Shown here: positions 48,900 through 62,266 of the stretch, in pieces | Layout: each line of letters opens with the position of its first letter | Numbering within the stretch: the first letter of the stretch is position 1 | Origin: Argyresthia goedartella | Lineage: Eukaryota; Arthropoda; Insecta; Lepidoptera; Argyresthiidae | Assembly (NCBI GenBank): GCA_949825045.1 | Contig: OX463829.1 | Span: 16,338,715-16,402,714, forward strand | Direction of reading: 5' to 3' | Length of the DNA: 64,000 nt | Program-made: the position numbers and the translations under genes | Notes under the pieces: generated by a model | The model's input: the letters and a program-made list of their open reading frames with translations, nothing else | The model's database searches: none | What the model was told of the DNA's origin: nothing

Positions 48900-51800
48900 G
48901 ATTGCCATCAATTGGGTATAACTTGTTTGTTTCTGCCTAAATTCTTATTGTTAGTGAAATATTCCTTTCCATATAAAATAGTAACAGATTATTTTGATAA
49001 GGCTTCCTATCTGAACTTAAGCAAAGAGGAAAGTTTGTCAATCCAAATTAGGTTGACTTGTATTTTGGTTAACAAAAAAGGGCACGAGCCACTGCCCTCT
49101 TAAATAAGGCTTGACTCGCTGAGTCAGCTGACCGTTTCGCGATTTTATGGTAACTATAATACTCTCAAGCGTAGCATTTTGCGTAGGGTGACCATTTATT
49201 TCGCCAAATACAGGCACAGATTGTGTTACAGTATGACTACAGAACAACTTGCCTTCGTCTGACACACTTTCCACAAAATTTTGTAATTCCATAAGGCTTT
49301 GTAATAATGAGGCTGTGTGATCCGATGAGGAATAATAGTACCATTCACGTAGCAGAATTTAAATTCACACATATTACATTGGTAATGAATGTGTGATTTG
49401 TAATTTGTAGTTCTCACACTGACAATTGAGAAACTGCTATGTTTGACACTTTGTAACGGTACTCTATACTTTCTTGCTCTAATGTGTACTGCAATACGAG
49501 TAACATAAGAAACTACACAATCAGATTCTTTGCTTAGTTTTGCAATATTGATTGGCTTTACAGAAAGACAAATTGTCCGCGAATAACATAGATTTTTCAT
49601 AAACCTAACTCAATGAAAGAATTATAAAAATTACTTGACAAACGTTTAACATATTCATGACAGATGCGTTATGCAATATTTAAAGTGCAGTGGGTGTAAC
49701 AGCGAACGTGTTAAACCGATTTTGAATGACAAGTTGAGTTGCGAATAAATTTGCATGCGGCTCTCTTTGAGTGCATATTCCTGCAACTCGTATGAGTACT
49801 TTTAAATCGAACTTCGAAAAGTTTAACCGAAATACTAACTTAGCCATTCTTCAACTAACTGAGCCACAGGCTCTTGAGTGGCTTAGTCAGTATTTCGGTG
49901 GCTCGATTACTATTTTAATTGATAGGTCTATAATTTTCCCATTATCATCCCATGAATAAGTCTAGCTAGACAATGTGTACGTTCGCGTCCTCGCAGTTGC
50001 CTTTATGTACAATGTGAGAATTATTTCCCTATTTCCCGATTTCTATATACAGCATGGACATTGAGGATTCATGAGATGGTGCATACTTTAAATTCGGGCG
50101 CAGAAATTAGAAAAGACTCTCAATAGCAACCAACGCCTTGGTTCCGGAGTATTACCGTATACGGAGTATTGTCAATAGACAGTATATACGTATATTCTGT
50201 ACGTCTCAGTTAAACATAGCTCAATAAATTACTTGCTTTATTTATGACAGACATAAATCAGTATATCGGGATAGTGAATCAAGTAAAATAGATCAAGTTG
50301 AGGAGAAATACGAGTAAAGTAAAGACTACAGACTGTACAAAAACTTTTGGACATGAAAATGTATCTACGTATAGGGTGTAACTTTTAGTCCTGTCAGGAA
50401 TTCTGTTGATACTTTTTTATGTTTTCAATTGGAACCTAAGACCCATGTGGCGGATAAAAAAGCCCAGTCTTAGCAGGTCGTCAAACTTAGCTCGTGTGAT
50501 AAAATATACATTTCCTCAATAAAGGAATTACAGTACACAACACATGGCTGACTCTGAACAATAGAGGAGCGAGCCATTAATTAGTGAACCAAATAACGGC
50601 TCCGCACCTTGACACCAAATTTACTGTTTTAAGACAATTGCGCTTATAGTATTTGCTTGGAGGTAAACAGAGTTGAATTGAATGTCGAAAACTTGAATGC
50701 GAAGATTTCTGATGACATTAGGGGCGACTGAAACATACACACCAATTTCAAATGACTACAAATTCACACATTTCAAAAATTCCCGTAGATTGTGTACGTT
50801 ACTAAAATTCAATTACTACTACCTTTTACCACTAAGTTTACTACCATTACAACTAAGTTATTTATCTCCATTTTGAATGTATCGATTACTAATAAGTTTG
50901 CTAGTTAAATAAAGACTCTGTTAATTGCCTATTACTACTAAAAAATAAACTTGGATAGGTACTAGCTATTTTAATTTACCAGATATGTTGTGCATGCTAG
51001 AATTAATTGTTTTTAACTTAATTTAAATTTATAATTATAAGATAACTTTAAAGTACATTAAGCGAAAGAGACTAGTCCCCACGACACAGGGTATCCTAGT
51101 GTGGGGCCTAGAGACACTGTAAAAAGTTGTAAGCTTATTTATCAATAAACGATTTTTATTATTATTATTAAAAAGAATTCTACAGTAAACTATATATTTT
51201 TTGTGGCCGTTATCTGACCTACTGTTGGTTAAAGGCCTCCGAATTTTATAACCACAATTTCCTACCTCGGGCTACGTCCGTCCACCCTCGCAGAAGTTAA
51301 ACCTAAGAAAAATTTAAACTACTAGGTAGTTATACTATATAGCTTTTTCTTTGTTTCAGTTATTCTGTCAAATACTTATTTTAACTCGCAAATAGCGTGC
51401 CGGATGACACTTATAACATTCTCCGCACAATGACGACGGCGGCAGCAGTGCAAGTTACTCTCATCATAATTTAATGATAGTTATGGCATTTTAACTACAT
51501 ACGAAACGACAGCCGTAACTTGTGCTGTAAAAAGAAGCCTCATCTAAACAAACTGTTGTATTGTTTTTTTAACACACTCTTGCGCAGTCGGTTTTTTACG
51601 CGACGCGACACTTCAAACAGAGTACGCCGCAACGGGATATTTCGACATTTTTTTTTATCACGCAACACCTAATTATCGTAGATTTGTTAAGATTAATCAG
51701 AAAATTGTTGTAATTTATTTCATTTAAACATCACTTTTTCACACAAACTTCTTGGTTAATTACACAAACAAAAGTAATATGAAAATTGCGAAAAATAAAA

Positions 51801-52500
51801 AATAGCTGTCGATCAACAATCAGTGGCCACTATGAACAATAAAATAAAGTTTCAGCCCGGAAAAAAAACGGAATGTGAATATTCAAATTTGGAACTCGCG
51901 TGATTTGTTTCGAGAAGTCGGTAGGGCACATAGAGGCACGGGCGCACAAATTACACTGGGCTTCTTACTGCTGCGTACTCGTACATTGGGGCATTGAAAA
52001 TTCGCTTTCGTAGCCTCAAGTCACTCAAGTTGTACTCAGTTGGCGTGACGTACCGTGTAGAGTAGAAACACACAGATACGGCCTTCTAACTGTTAGAGCA
52101 AATATTTGGTCATATCATATCTTTGGTTTTAAAGTTTTTATTGATTGATGAAAAAGTATAACAAAGAAATTAAGACGTATTGAGTTTTGTAAATAAACGA
52201 GTGGGTTGTGAAGCTCTAACAAATCAACGCAATTTTATGAATTGTTTGAAAAAAGTATTAAGTTGGTAATTTTGAGGCCTTTTTGAGGCCTGTCGCTTTA
52301 TTAGCAAAGGAAAAGCAATAAACTTTTCCAAAAAGTAATTAGAGTACATAGATACACATTCTCCATCATTCTGGACACACCGATTTGATCTGAGAAACTT
52401 TAATTTTCAATTCTCCTTAAAAACCACAGTTGCTCAGATCAAATGGGTTTCATAGTAAAAGTTGTTCAAAATGGTGTCCCTAACAACCCCTATAAATGAG
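48900..52500. other. Region upstream of the SAM-domain gene, no gene recognised
   Basis: No confident exon or promoter was found. 51060-51120 contains part of SINE family 1 (ccacgacacagggtatccta). The 5' UTR and promoter of the SAM-domain gene should lie here or further right. Confidence 0.4.
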
Positions 52501-52510
52501 TACACCTGCG

Positions 52511-52703
52511 GGGTTACCAAAACGTCTTATGCCGATTCAGATTAGGAACCTAGTTTGATACGCAAAATTATCGTGACCGTCTTAAAACAAGTCTTGGTAT
52601 TAGGTAAATAAAGCCCATTATGGCGGATTGGAATGGAAATTGTTGCCATGGTGATGTTCTTGTTCTGAACCTAATTTGAATCGGAAAAAGATTGTGGTAA
52701 CCC
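52511..52703. mobile_element. Third copy of the GGGTTACCA element
   Basis: Begins gggttaccaaaacgtcttat and ends attgtggtaaccc, monomeric and about the same length as each unit at 42637-43030. Confidence 0.75.
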
Positions 52704-52981
52704 TCGTTACACCTCAGAACCTCAACACTTCCAGCCTAGTCTATGCTACTCCTAAGCCTCTACCCGGTGCGGTACCGTCTTGGTCACGCTCGGCTACATT
52801 GACTAACGTGCCGAGGTCCACCGCCCATCACTGACCACCTCCTGGTAGGGGATGGGAGATTGAACCGAGGTGGTACTGTGTAGACTATTATGAGAGCCTT
52901 GTTGGCTACAATACGGAAGTCCTAGGTTTGCTGGAAGAAATCGTTTGGAGAAGCTCAGGTGTGTTGCAAAGATTGCATTTG

Positions 52982-53345
52982 TAGGGTTCCGTACCCGAAG
53001 GGTGTCGAACGGGACCCTATTACTAAGCCTCCGTCTGTCACCAGGAACCGTGATAGTTAGACAGATGAAATTTTCACAGATGATGTATTTCTGTTGCCGC
53101 TTTAACAACAAATACTAAAAAACAGAATATAATAAATATTTAAGGGGGCTCCCATGCAACAATTCTTTCAATATTACATACAAACAAATGAATGCACCTG
53201 GTTACGTACATGGAGTGTGAATGTAGCCGTTCCAATAACTTTGTAAACAACATTTTGCTATGTAAAATCCAAACTATTCACTCCACACCATCCCTACCAT
53301 TATACGGTGGTACGGAACCCTTCGTGCGCGAGTTAGACTCGCACT
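52982..53345 (-). repeat. Dispersed repeat, family of 55316 and 62630
   Basis: Minus-strand copy: the tagggttccgtacccgaagg end is at 52982 and the tgtaaacaacattttgctat middle near 53245. Confidence 0.65.
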
Positions 53346-53354
53346 AGACCGTTT

Positions 53355-53463
53355 TTTTGTATTCATATGTCAGTGTATTTACTGTTACATATGTGCAAAC
53401 AATATACCATATCCGTATATTCTTTGCACGTATGTAACAGTGGGTCTACATACAAATGAATAC
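53355..53463. repeat. Imperfect hairpin
   Basis: gtattcatatgt... gttacatatgtgcaaa on the left pairs with tttgcacgtatgtaac ...acatacaaatgaatac on the right, with a small AT loop. Confidence 0.65.
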
Positions 53464-53869
53464 AGATAATGAATCGATAGAGCGGAAAGTTAAGTTCATC
53501 AACTGCATTTATGCTAGTCTTGTATTATTATGAAGTATGTAACTCCCCATCCAAGTTGAATCAGTATCTCCTGCAATGAAATCTTTGCTTAGCACTAAAA
53601 CGTCTGACTATGATGATGATTAGGACCATTCGTCTAAGACCTAAGAGGAGTAACAGTTGTTACTGGGAGTTGCTTTAAAAAAATCCTATTCGAACCTCAG
53701 CAAAGGTGTGCTACTACGATGCTAAGGATAATTATTAAAGTAATATCTTAGGATAGAAGTCTTAGGAGGAGCATACGGAAGTACAACTTGATACGTTCAC
53801 ACTTGGCTTCCTTCCTTGCTTCGATGGAGAATTACACGTGCTGAGATTACACTTGCCATATTAAAATAA

Positions 53870-54120
53870 GGCTGGTATTTAATCGCTCAGTAAACATACT
53901 GATTTTCACAGCAAAAAAGGATCAGCAAAAATACTTTTTATGTTTTAAGTATTTTTGTTGTTTTTACATGTTCAACCTAATACGAAAGATTCGCTTCGCT
54001 TTGCTCACCACCTTTACCCTTCTCCTAAGCTACCACAGTATTTTGCCCTGATATTTTCTGTGAAAATCAGTATATTTGCTGTACAAATAAGTATTATTGA
54101 TATGCAGTTTAATATTTCCC
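53870..54120. mobile_element. GG...CC MITE family copy with perfect 9-bp duplication
   Basis: TTAAAATAA at 53861-53869 and 54121-54129 flank the element exactly. Ends ggctggtatttaatcgctca and, on the right, gcagtttaatatttccc. Confidence 0.85.
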
Positions 54121-54151
54121 TTAAAATAACATCATAAACATAAAAAAATAT

Positions 54152-54338
54152 ATGAAGGTACATACATTGCTGCTTTCTCCCCACACTAGGATACCCTGTG
54201 TTGTGAGAACCAGAGACAGCGACATCACACACATATAAACATCCAAGACCTGGGTTTTTTTCTTTATCCCTAGCCGGGGATCGAACCCGGGACCTCTCGC
54301 ATGGTAGCCACAACCCCAGCGCCACAGAGGTCATCAAG
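54152..54338 (-). mobile_element. SINE family 1
   Basis: Head on the minus strand (ggggatcgaacccgggacct seen from the + strand) and the family body; it begins about 30 bases beyond the MITE at 53870. Confidence 0.7.
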
Positions 54339-54743
54339 TACATTTTGTAGCTAGTCAATTTATTTTCAAAAATATAATGTTTGTATATACGCATTAAATC
54401 TAAAACACTTTCCAAAATTAGCGACAGCTGCAATGTCAATCTAAGAAATAATCACAGACTAGTTGCCCCGGTTTAGACTCCCGAAAGTTAGCAATACTTT
54501 CAAGGGTCAGTACATTCTCTACTACAGCAAGTTACCTCTAGAGATTTTGAAATTGCCATTTGAGAAATTTAAAAACCATGTAAAAACGACTTTGTCCATG
54601 TCTTTGTCTGTACGTTACAATATTCAAGATTACATAAATGCCCAGAGTCTGCACGGGGTTAATCTAACAAAAATAATAATTATAACATTATATTTTATAA
54701 TTATTTTGGGTATATTGTATTGGGAGACTAGTGGAAAGAATTG

Positions 54744-54988
54744 TGAAATATTAAACTGCACATCAATTGCACAGCAAATATACTGATTTTCACAGCAAAT
54801 ATCAGGGCAAAATACTGCGGTAGCTTAGGTGAAGGGTAAAGGGGGTGAGGGAAGCGAAGCCCCCTTTATCCTTCGTATTAGGTTGAACATGTAAGAACAA
54901 CAAAAATACTTAAAACATAAAAAATATTTTTGCTGATCCTTTTTTGCTGTGAAAATCTTTATTTTTGATGTGCGATTAAATACTAGCC
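54744..54988. mobile_element. GG...CC MITE family copy
   Basis: Flanks gaaagaattg (54734) and gaaataattg (54989) match in 9 of 10 bases. The core palindrome gggggtgagggaagcgaagc/cccc is present. Confidence 0.75.
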
Positions 54989-55315
54989 GAAATAATTGGA
55001 TTGCTATGAGAACTATGTATGATCAAACAAACATTCTCGTGGATCGCAGAGGTCCAGTTTTGCCCAAGTATGTTCGGTCAGACTGTTGAGATATTTGTGG
55101 TCAGACTCATTGTAGAGTCTACTAATGTAAAACTTATCTGATAAGTATATCTACCTTCTAAATTTTTTCAGGTGTAACCCAGATTGTACTACACCACAAA
55201 TATAAGTTTAGTTCCCCAAAAACCCTGCGAGACATGTTATTTTGTTAACGTGCGAAATATAATGAAAACGCTTCCAGAGCCGGCGTGAAAACTAAAACTA
55301 AGCATTCAAAAAACC

Positions 55316-55713
55316 AGCCAAGTGCGAGTCGGTCTCGCGCACGAAGGTTCCGTACCACCGTACAATGGTAGGGATGGTGTGGAGTGAATAGTTTGGATTT
55401 TACATAGCGAAATGTTGTTTACAAATTTATTGGTGCGGCTACATTCACACTCCATGTACGTAACCAGGTGCATTCATAAGTTTGTATGTGGTATTGAAAG
55501 AATTGTTGTATGGGAGCCCCCTTAAATATTTATTTTGTTCTGTTTTTTGGTATTTGTTGCTATAGCGGCAACAGAAATACATCATCTGTGCACATTTTAA
55601 CTGTATATCTATCACGGTTCATGAGATAAAGCCTGGTGACAGACGGACAGACAGACAGAATCGGCTTAGTAATAGGGTCCCATTTTTACCCTTTGGATAC
55701 GGAACCCCAAAAA
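55316..55713 (+). repeat. Dispersed lepidopteran-type repeat, about 400 bp
   Basis: Begins aaccagccaagtgcgagtcg, includes gtacgtaaccaggtgcattc and a gacggacagacagacag tract, and ends ggatacggaaccccaaaaat. It recurs at 62630-63040 and inverted at 52982-53345. No coding capacity; class unknown to me. Confidence 0.7.
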
Positions 55714-56394
55714 TGAGGTTGAAAACAGAAGTTATGCCAACCGGATAAGAGCTCCAGCAGTAAAAGCTGTCAGATAAATTCGTTATTTCGTTAGTTGCGA
55801 CACCTTCAGAATTGCGAAAAATACCTTTTCCGCCTTCTAACCCCAAAATAGCACCTTCGCCACTTGATTTTGGGTAGCTCAGGCGGACAAATTATATGTG
55901 CAACTCGTTCGAAAAGGCTAAATTTACTAACCTCGCTACGACCGACCCCTTCGGCTCGTGCCGTAAACTTTTCGGTTCAAAATATAAGCCTTTGCGAACT
56001 CGTAAGAAATGTTCTATTTTCAGGGGCAGTTCACAATGAAGCGATTAGATACGGCCCCAGGAATACCTCTGCTGCTGATGTTCGAATAACTATTTTAGAT
56101 ACGTGTAGATGTTATGTTGTAAAAACTCGCACGTTCCAGATTGTGTTTCTTACAGTTCGTTCCTATATAGGGTGACCAGGCGACCTTAATTAGTGTGTGA
56201 TCATAAGAAAACTCACGGATGAGCAGGGATTTCATACAAGTGTTTGATAATATCAATAGTATCTTGATCTAGTTTAAAGGGGAAACAGCCTATCCTTCCG
56301 TAATTGTGAATAGCGTACCCGTAGTATGAAGTAGACGTATATTGTGTATAAATTAATATTCAGCACGTGGTCAATTGTAAGTATTGCGGCACCT

Positions 56395-56447
56395 AGTGAC
56401 AAGTGACAATTGAAAAGTGAAAGTGACAAGTGACAAGTGACAAGACA
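56395..56447. repeat. Short tandem repeat, AAGTGAC-type
   Basis: Consecutive gtgacaa units interrupted twice by ttgaaaa/aagtgaa variants. Confidence 0.85.
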
Positions 56448-56494
56448 ATATCAAGAGTAGATAATGAGTCATCGACATTTTTATGTACAGTACA

Positions 56495-56575
56495 TATAAG
56501 CATAAACATAACAATTTACATACAGGCACATACATTGCTTCTGGCCCCACATTAGGATACCTTGTGTCGTGTGTG
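56495..56575 (-). mobile_element. SINE family 1, 3' part
   Basis: Only the tail side (catacaggcacatacattgc, ccccacattaggatacctt) is present. Confidence 0.6.
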
Positions 56576-57140
56576 TAGGATAAATATGTGATTTTCATTC
56601 CCTGTGTGATGACATAATGGTGGTATGCAACGGCGTTATAATCTTAAATAGGGGTTTAAATCTTTCAGAATGGCATAAGGGTTTTTCAACACTTTTTTGC
56701 GTGGGCTACCTCATCGCTCTGGGTCATCATACAATGCATGAAGTATAATCAGATTTGCTTACAAAAAACAATTCAGGAAATATTTTAGTAAGATTTAATT
56801 TAGGTGTAAAACTATAGTATACCTAAATGTTTTTGTTTCCCAAAAGTCTCCCCAAAAGTTACATCCCTATCCACCCTACATATTAAAGCAGTCCTCCACG
56901 CGCTGCGGAGCGTGGCGTGGCGTAATTCCTTGTGTTATGTGTAACATCTACTACTGTCTCATGTCTATGCTGTTTCATACCCTACCACTCAGACAATAGG
57001 GCTTATAGAAATTGATTGTTGTTGTCTCAAGATTTATGCGGATTACGTAGAAATACATAAAGGTAGTAAATAATGGTGTCGGTACGTCGACTTGTACGAA
57101 ATGCTGTCGATATAGCTAAACACATATTTTATTAATATAT

Positions 57141-57800
57141 TTTATCTACACACGAATCATAAACCCTCTTTACTACGTCCAAAAATAGCACGTTACGACC
57201 AGCATAATGAAATACTACTTGGTAAATACTCATTTCTTATCTGAATATTGATCATTATGACCATAATGTACTAAAATTTGTCAAAATGTGACATTCAAAT
57301 TTCGAACGCCGACACTCGCCCGCGTGCCGCCCCTAGTTTGTCTGTGAATTTGGTACAGAACAAGCTAAACAACTGCAGGGCAATGATCAATGCCACAATG
57401 CCGGTCGAACATGCGGTTCCTGAACTCATCAAAGAGAGCTTATGATATGTGTGTAGATAAACTAGTGTATGTAGCTGTACATAATTAGGCATTAAGACTC
57501 TCGAGTGATATTATAATGAAACTCGGCTTCGGCTCGTTTCATAAACCCACTCTCGAGTAATAATGCCCTCCATTATGTAGCAGTCACATAAACTACTACT
57601 ATCTACACACGTATCATAAACCCTCTTTACTGCGTCCAAAAACCGCACGTTACGACCAGCATAATGATATACTACTTGGTAAAAACTCATTTCTTATCTG
57701 AATATTGATACATTATGTATGACCATAATGTATCAATATTTCGACATAATATGAAATTCAAATTTCTAACAGTATATAATTAGGCGTTATGTATCAGTCA
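57141..57800 (+). mobile_element. Head-to-tail pair of the TIR element with palindrome
   Basis: Copy 4 (about 57143-57598) is complete with the long palindrome (gaaactcggcttcggctcgt at its centre). Copy 5 starts at 57599, immediately after the palindrome's end, and breaks off near 57790. It contains a sharp internal hairpin (attgatacattatg ... cataatgtatcaat). Confidence 0.72.
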
Positions 57801-57908
57801 CATAAAATATTAAAATAGGCCTGAGATTTTTTCTGTGATTGCAACCCGTGACCATTTTGTTCTCATTATATCGCACACTATTTTGACACTTCGCCTAGTT
57901 TTTGAAAC

Positions 57909-58575
57909 ATGACAATAGAGAAGCTTCGGTCGAGATATTTATCATATAAAATGAAGATTTTGACTTCACATTTCTGCGCGGTCAGTAGACGGGTCTTTGC
58001 ATCTTTCCATTCCCTCAGGCGACTGCAGAACTTCTTGCCACGGCAGATCAAAATTAGCCTTGTACCTTCCCTTCTCATGCCGCTAATCGACTATGCCGAT
58101 GTTGCCTGGGCGAGAGCGAACGAAGAGAAACTGAATAAACTCGACCAACTTCAGAATCTCGGGATTAGGTTTATCTTCGGGTTGCGCAAATTCGACCATG
58201 TTTCTCAATATCGCAAAGAGTTGGGTTGGATTCCGATTTGTCGTCGCCGAGACTCTCACATTATTTATTATCTGTTCAATATCTTGAAAAATCCGAGCTA
58301 CCCCAACTACCTTCGAGACCGTTTTGTGTATATCTTTTCGGGAGATCGGCACCGGAGATCTCACACTGTCTCACTTTTAACTACTCCGCGGCATAAGTAA
58401 CGTTAACGTTAAGTTGCGTATAACCACACTTTCAGGTTGCGGGCGGTCCGACTCTGGAACGCACTTCCTTGCACTATAAGGGACAGTCCAACTCATTTCT
58501 CTTTTAAGAAACGTATTAAGGAGCACTACCTGTCTCTTTGGTATAAGTTATTGTATTTTGATTATTATATATAAA
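57909..58575 (+). pseudogene. LINE (non-LTR retrotransposon) ORF2 C-terminal fragment
   Basis: The frame from 57909 reads RQIKISLVPSLLMPLIDYAD, then LDQLQNLGIRFIFGL and RRRDSHIIYYLFNILKN, the typical C-terminal region after the RT domain of CR1/jockey-like LINEs. It is interrupted at 58398 by three TAA codons within a short (aacgtt) repeat, then resumes in the same frame as LRAVRLWNALPCTIRDSP to 58575. The 3' UTR may extend to about 58840 (ttgctggaagaaatctattt). Confidence 0.82.
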
Positions 58576-58849
58576 GTTTATGTAGTAGATATCGGTAATT
58601 ATTTTGTATTTACTATCTGTATTTTATAGGTATTTAATTTATTCTTCAGCATTTTGTTTATAGTATTTATTGTGCACTGCCTAAACTTTATGATACTATT
58701 TCCTATAATACATTGGTTTGCTGGAAGAAATCTATTTTTAGAGATAAACTCGCCTTTGTGCATGCATTTTATTTTAATGTACCTTCTTAAATATTTGTGT
58801 GGAATAAATAATTATAAATTATGTTATTTTATTTAGAATAAATGTTCAA

Positions 58850-61380
58850 CAAAAATACGAATTTAAAGTAACGTCAAACAGCACTTGTTTTAAAACACCC
58901 CATCAGAGGAAGTGACGTAATAGTTGTTGTCAGTAAGGTAAAGTAAGAAGAGACTGAAAAAACGAGTGATTGCTGCATAGCTCTGTCCCTTACAGGCAAA
59001 AGCTATAACATCACTTCCGCTGTAGGTCTGTTTTCGCGCTAAACTGGCAGTTTGAACCCGCGATTTTTGGCATTGAATTATGGTACTTTAAAGTTTTAAT
59101 ATGCTCATGGTATATTCGATGAGATATACATGAAAATGAAAGTAACAATAAATTTTATTCATGATTTCTATTTGCGCGGACTATCAGCCAGCCGTAATGA
59201 TTACAACCCCTAACATCTACCACCGGCCTGAAGCTCTCTGGCTACACGTCGCTAAACGTTATTTCATTACTTCTTTATTGCATATAAATCATAGAAAAAT
59301 ATGAAAACAGTGTACAAAGGAGAGCTTATCTCTAATAAGAGATCTCTTCCAGCAAACGTCGTCGTCGGTCTGCAGGTATTTGCCACCGTAGGTGAAAATG
59401 CGTGACTATACGTCATGTTTCTTAATTTTAATCACTCCTACAATAATATATAACAACCTAAAGCTATTCTTAAAAGTCAATCAAATACTAACATGGTAGT
59501 TAAATATTCACCTATTGTACCGCCTCTGTTTGTATTCATTCTGGTAATGTTAAAGGTCATATGTAATCTACGTTTAAACCTGATTAATCTCACAACAACG
59601 CCTTCATAGGAAACAGTTAAATCACTATACAGTCCAAGGTTAATTATACCATACGTTTACCGAACCGATAATTATGGATTGGTAAAGAAAAAATCAAAGA
59701 TTTGGTCACGAGAAACACTTCGTCGAGGCATATTCGGAATGCACAAATAAAGTGAATTGCTGTTAATTCGCGAGAGAGACTGACAGAATTGAAGAACATT
59801 CCACATAAGTTTTCCCTTCACTGTCAAGTTGGTAGGAATAAAATTAGTGTTGCTAGCTTGTAAAAAAATGTGTTGCCCAAAAGCTAGGGATAAAAATAAA
59901 CATATAAAATTATCAGCTGCTGAAATAGAATACCTACCCAAATTATCAAGACATCAAAACTATCTTTAGTAAAATCGAGTTGGTATTTAAATGAATAAAA
60001 TCAATATTGACAGCCAGCTAATGGTTGTATATTCTTTTATAGTAACAAATGCACTGAAAATTATCTCATTAAAAAAAAAACCTGATTAAAAAGCACAAAA
60101 CAAGCAGATATGACTTAACGTAATTATTGAGATTCGACAAAATTATTATAGTACAGGTTAAATTAAAATAAAATTAAATGCAAGCAATTAGTTTAACCAA
60201 GTCGGGATGTTTTGCTTTTTTAATAACGTCATTTATTTCATAGTTTTTTGTACATAATTACGAAAAACCTGTTAATGCATAGTTTAAAACTAAGGTGTAT
60301 TATTCATAGCTTTTGCAAGATTAGTAAATATTTCCGAACTTGCTTTTTAAATCCCTTTATTATTATACCCCACTTGAGGGATTCAAAAATAAATAATCAA
60401 CCCGTACATAAAAAAAAAGCCTAGTGACACTCGCGCCATCAAGATTAATGTAATGTAGTGTCTTTAATTGGTTGCGCCATTGAGAAGTTAAGCGGGGACA
60501 CAGGAACAGACATACATACATATATATGTCGAAGCCATGTCATAGAATTGATCATTTCATAAAATTTTAATGTTTTTTTTATTTTATTATCGGGCCGACC
60601 ATTTTATGAAATGGCCAGAAAGGGTTGAATTTGATGAAACATGTCTTTTTAAAAGCATTTTTATACCAAATGGTTTTTGTGATATACCTACATGTCAAAC
60701 TAACACTTAGACTATTCGGGGGCTTCGCTGCTCTCGTTCCCCTTTGTCATCACCTCAGCTACCGTAGTGTTTTTCCCTAAAATATTTCTTCGTTCAATGA
60801 AAGTTCTCATTTTTTAAGTACGATCTGAAAATTACCTTATTTTGATCTGAGTCTGGCAACCGGATATTGCTTTTTTCCATTTGTTAGACAGTTGTGCACT
60901 ACAGCCAACTTAACGGCGAAGGGAAAAGTTAAATGGAATGATCTTTACTTTCAATATCTGACAATCTTTAAGTTGTCGGTTTGATAAGTACTTGTAAACA
61001 GTAAGTGCTGCTATCCGTACAAAAGCTGCTTTTTACACAAAGTATAGGTCCAGTACTAAAGTGGCATCAATAAAATGTCCTAGTCTACTTTGCAGGTTCT
61101 AAATATAGTTGCGACTAGCAAAAGACGTCGTCAGGGCACTAACCCATAATCACTTGTAACGGTTGAGTGATCATCTCTATTATTTTTACTTTCTCAAATT
61201 GGTGCCACGAAAACAGCGTAGTGTGTGTTAGCGTAAGTGGAAGCTAAAATAAATTTGAAATGCGTGTAACATAAGAATCCTTACTTTATATTGCACGTCA
61301 ATGTGTATCTCTTATAGCTAAACTTTTTTTTTTCAGCAAACCAACATTATGTTAGCAGCGATAAGGCCACTTGTCCATGG
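58850..61380. other. Gene-poor AT-rich stretch
   Basis: No exon seen. 59310-59365 is an inverted fragment of the LINE 3' UTR phrase at 58730. 60680-60780 resembles the ends of the 8218-8607 element. The remainder is unassigned. Confidence 0.45.
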
Positions 61381-61456
61381 TCCGGGTATACTACTCTGTC
61401 AAGAAAATACCGGGAAAAGATCAATAATACACAAAATGTTAGTTATTCATCTAAAT

Positions 61457-61717
61457 TTATTTTATCGCCTTCAAAGTATGCTCCTTCAGAAACGATACAC
61501 TTACGCCAACGAATAGTCCAATCATCAAAACATTTTTAAACGCTTTTTCCGGAATTGAGTTCAGTTCTCGTCGCGAATTCTCCTTTATGTCTTCTACCGA
61601 ATGAAAACGTGTGCCACGAAGTGGTAATTTGAGTTTAGGAAAAAGGAAGAAGTCGGCTTGGGCCATATCTGGTGAATAAGGTGGTTGCTCGATAGTATTT
61701 GTTGAGTTTTTGGTCAA
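61457..61717 (-). pseudogene. Mariner transposase, C-terminal part
   Basis: Contains QPPYSPDMAQADFFLFPK, with the third catalytic Asp of the DD34D type, and runs to the normal C-terminus. The first two catalytic Asp residues are absent from the element. Confidence 0.85.
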
Positions 61718-61731
61718 AAATTCGTTTACAA

Positions 61732-62072
61732 TTATGGCTTTGTGCGAAGGCGCATTTTCGTGATCGACTCGTGAGACACAGAAAGTTCAGCGGCTATCTC
61801 TCTCAAATTTGAATGAGGATGTTCAGTCACTAATTCCTTCACTTTTGCGACGTTAACTTCAGTTGAAGATGTTGATGGCCCACCAGAGCGAGGCAAATCT
61901 TCTATCACATCTCGACCGCTTTTAAACGTTTTGTACCACTCATAAGCACATGTTTTTGATAAAGTCGATTCACCGTAAGCCTTCTGTAACATTTTCAGTG
62001 ACACCGAACACGAAATTCCGTTGGCGATGCAAAATTTAAGAAAAACTCTTTGTTCGATATTTTTGTCCATAG
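61732..62072 (-). pseudogene. Mariner transposase, N-terminal part
   Basis: Starts MDKNIEQRVFLKFCIANG and continues through the DNA-binding region (YEWYKTFKSGRDVIEDLP, then LREIAAELSVSHESI), stopping at the deletion joint. The ATG for this protein is at about 62072; the longer open frame upstream is UTR. Confidence 0.85.
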
Positions 62073-62266
62073 TGAAATTCGCAGTACACACTAGATATGA
62101 TCTAACTAAAAACAGCACTATAATAAATATAAACAACAGATGCAACTCAAAATCCGCGCCAAAATGGAAAACAAGTGTGCCAATTGAAAAACAACAAAAA
62201 AAAACAAAATTTGAATTTGGAACCATAGACAAATTATCCATTCCCGATACTTTTTTGACTGAATGT

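Larger units (their letters stand above)
61392..62266 (-). mobile_element. Internally deleted mariner element
   Basis: The ends read TACTCTGTCAAGAAAATACC (left) and, on the minus strand, tacattcagtcaaaaaagta (right): related inverted repeats. Between them lies a minus-strand mariner transposase in two pieces: the N-terminal helix-turn-helix part and the C-terminal end with its last catalytic Asp. The middle of the catalytic domain is missing. Confidence 0.85.
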
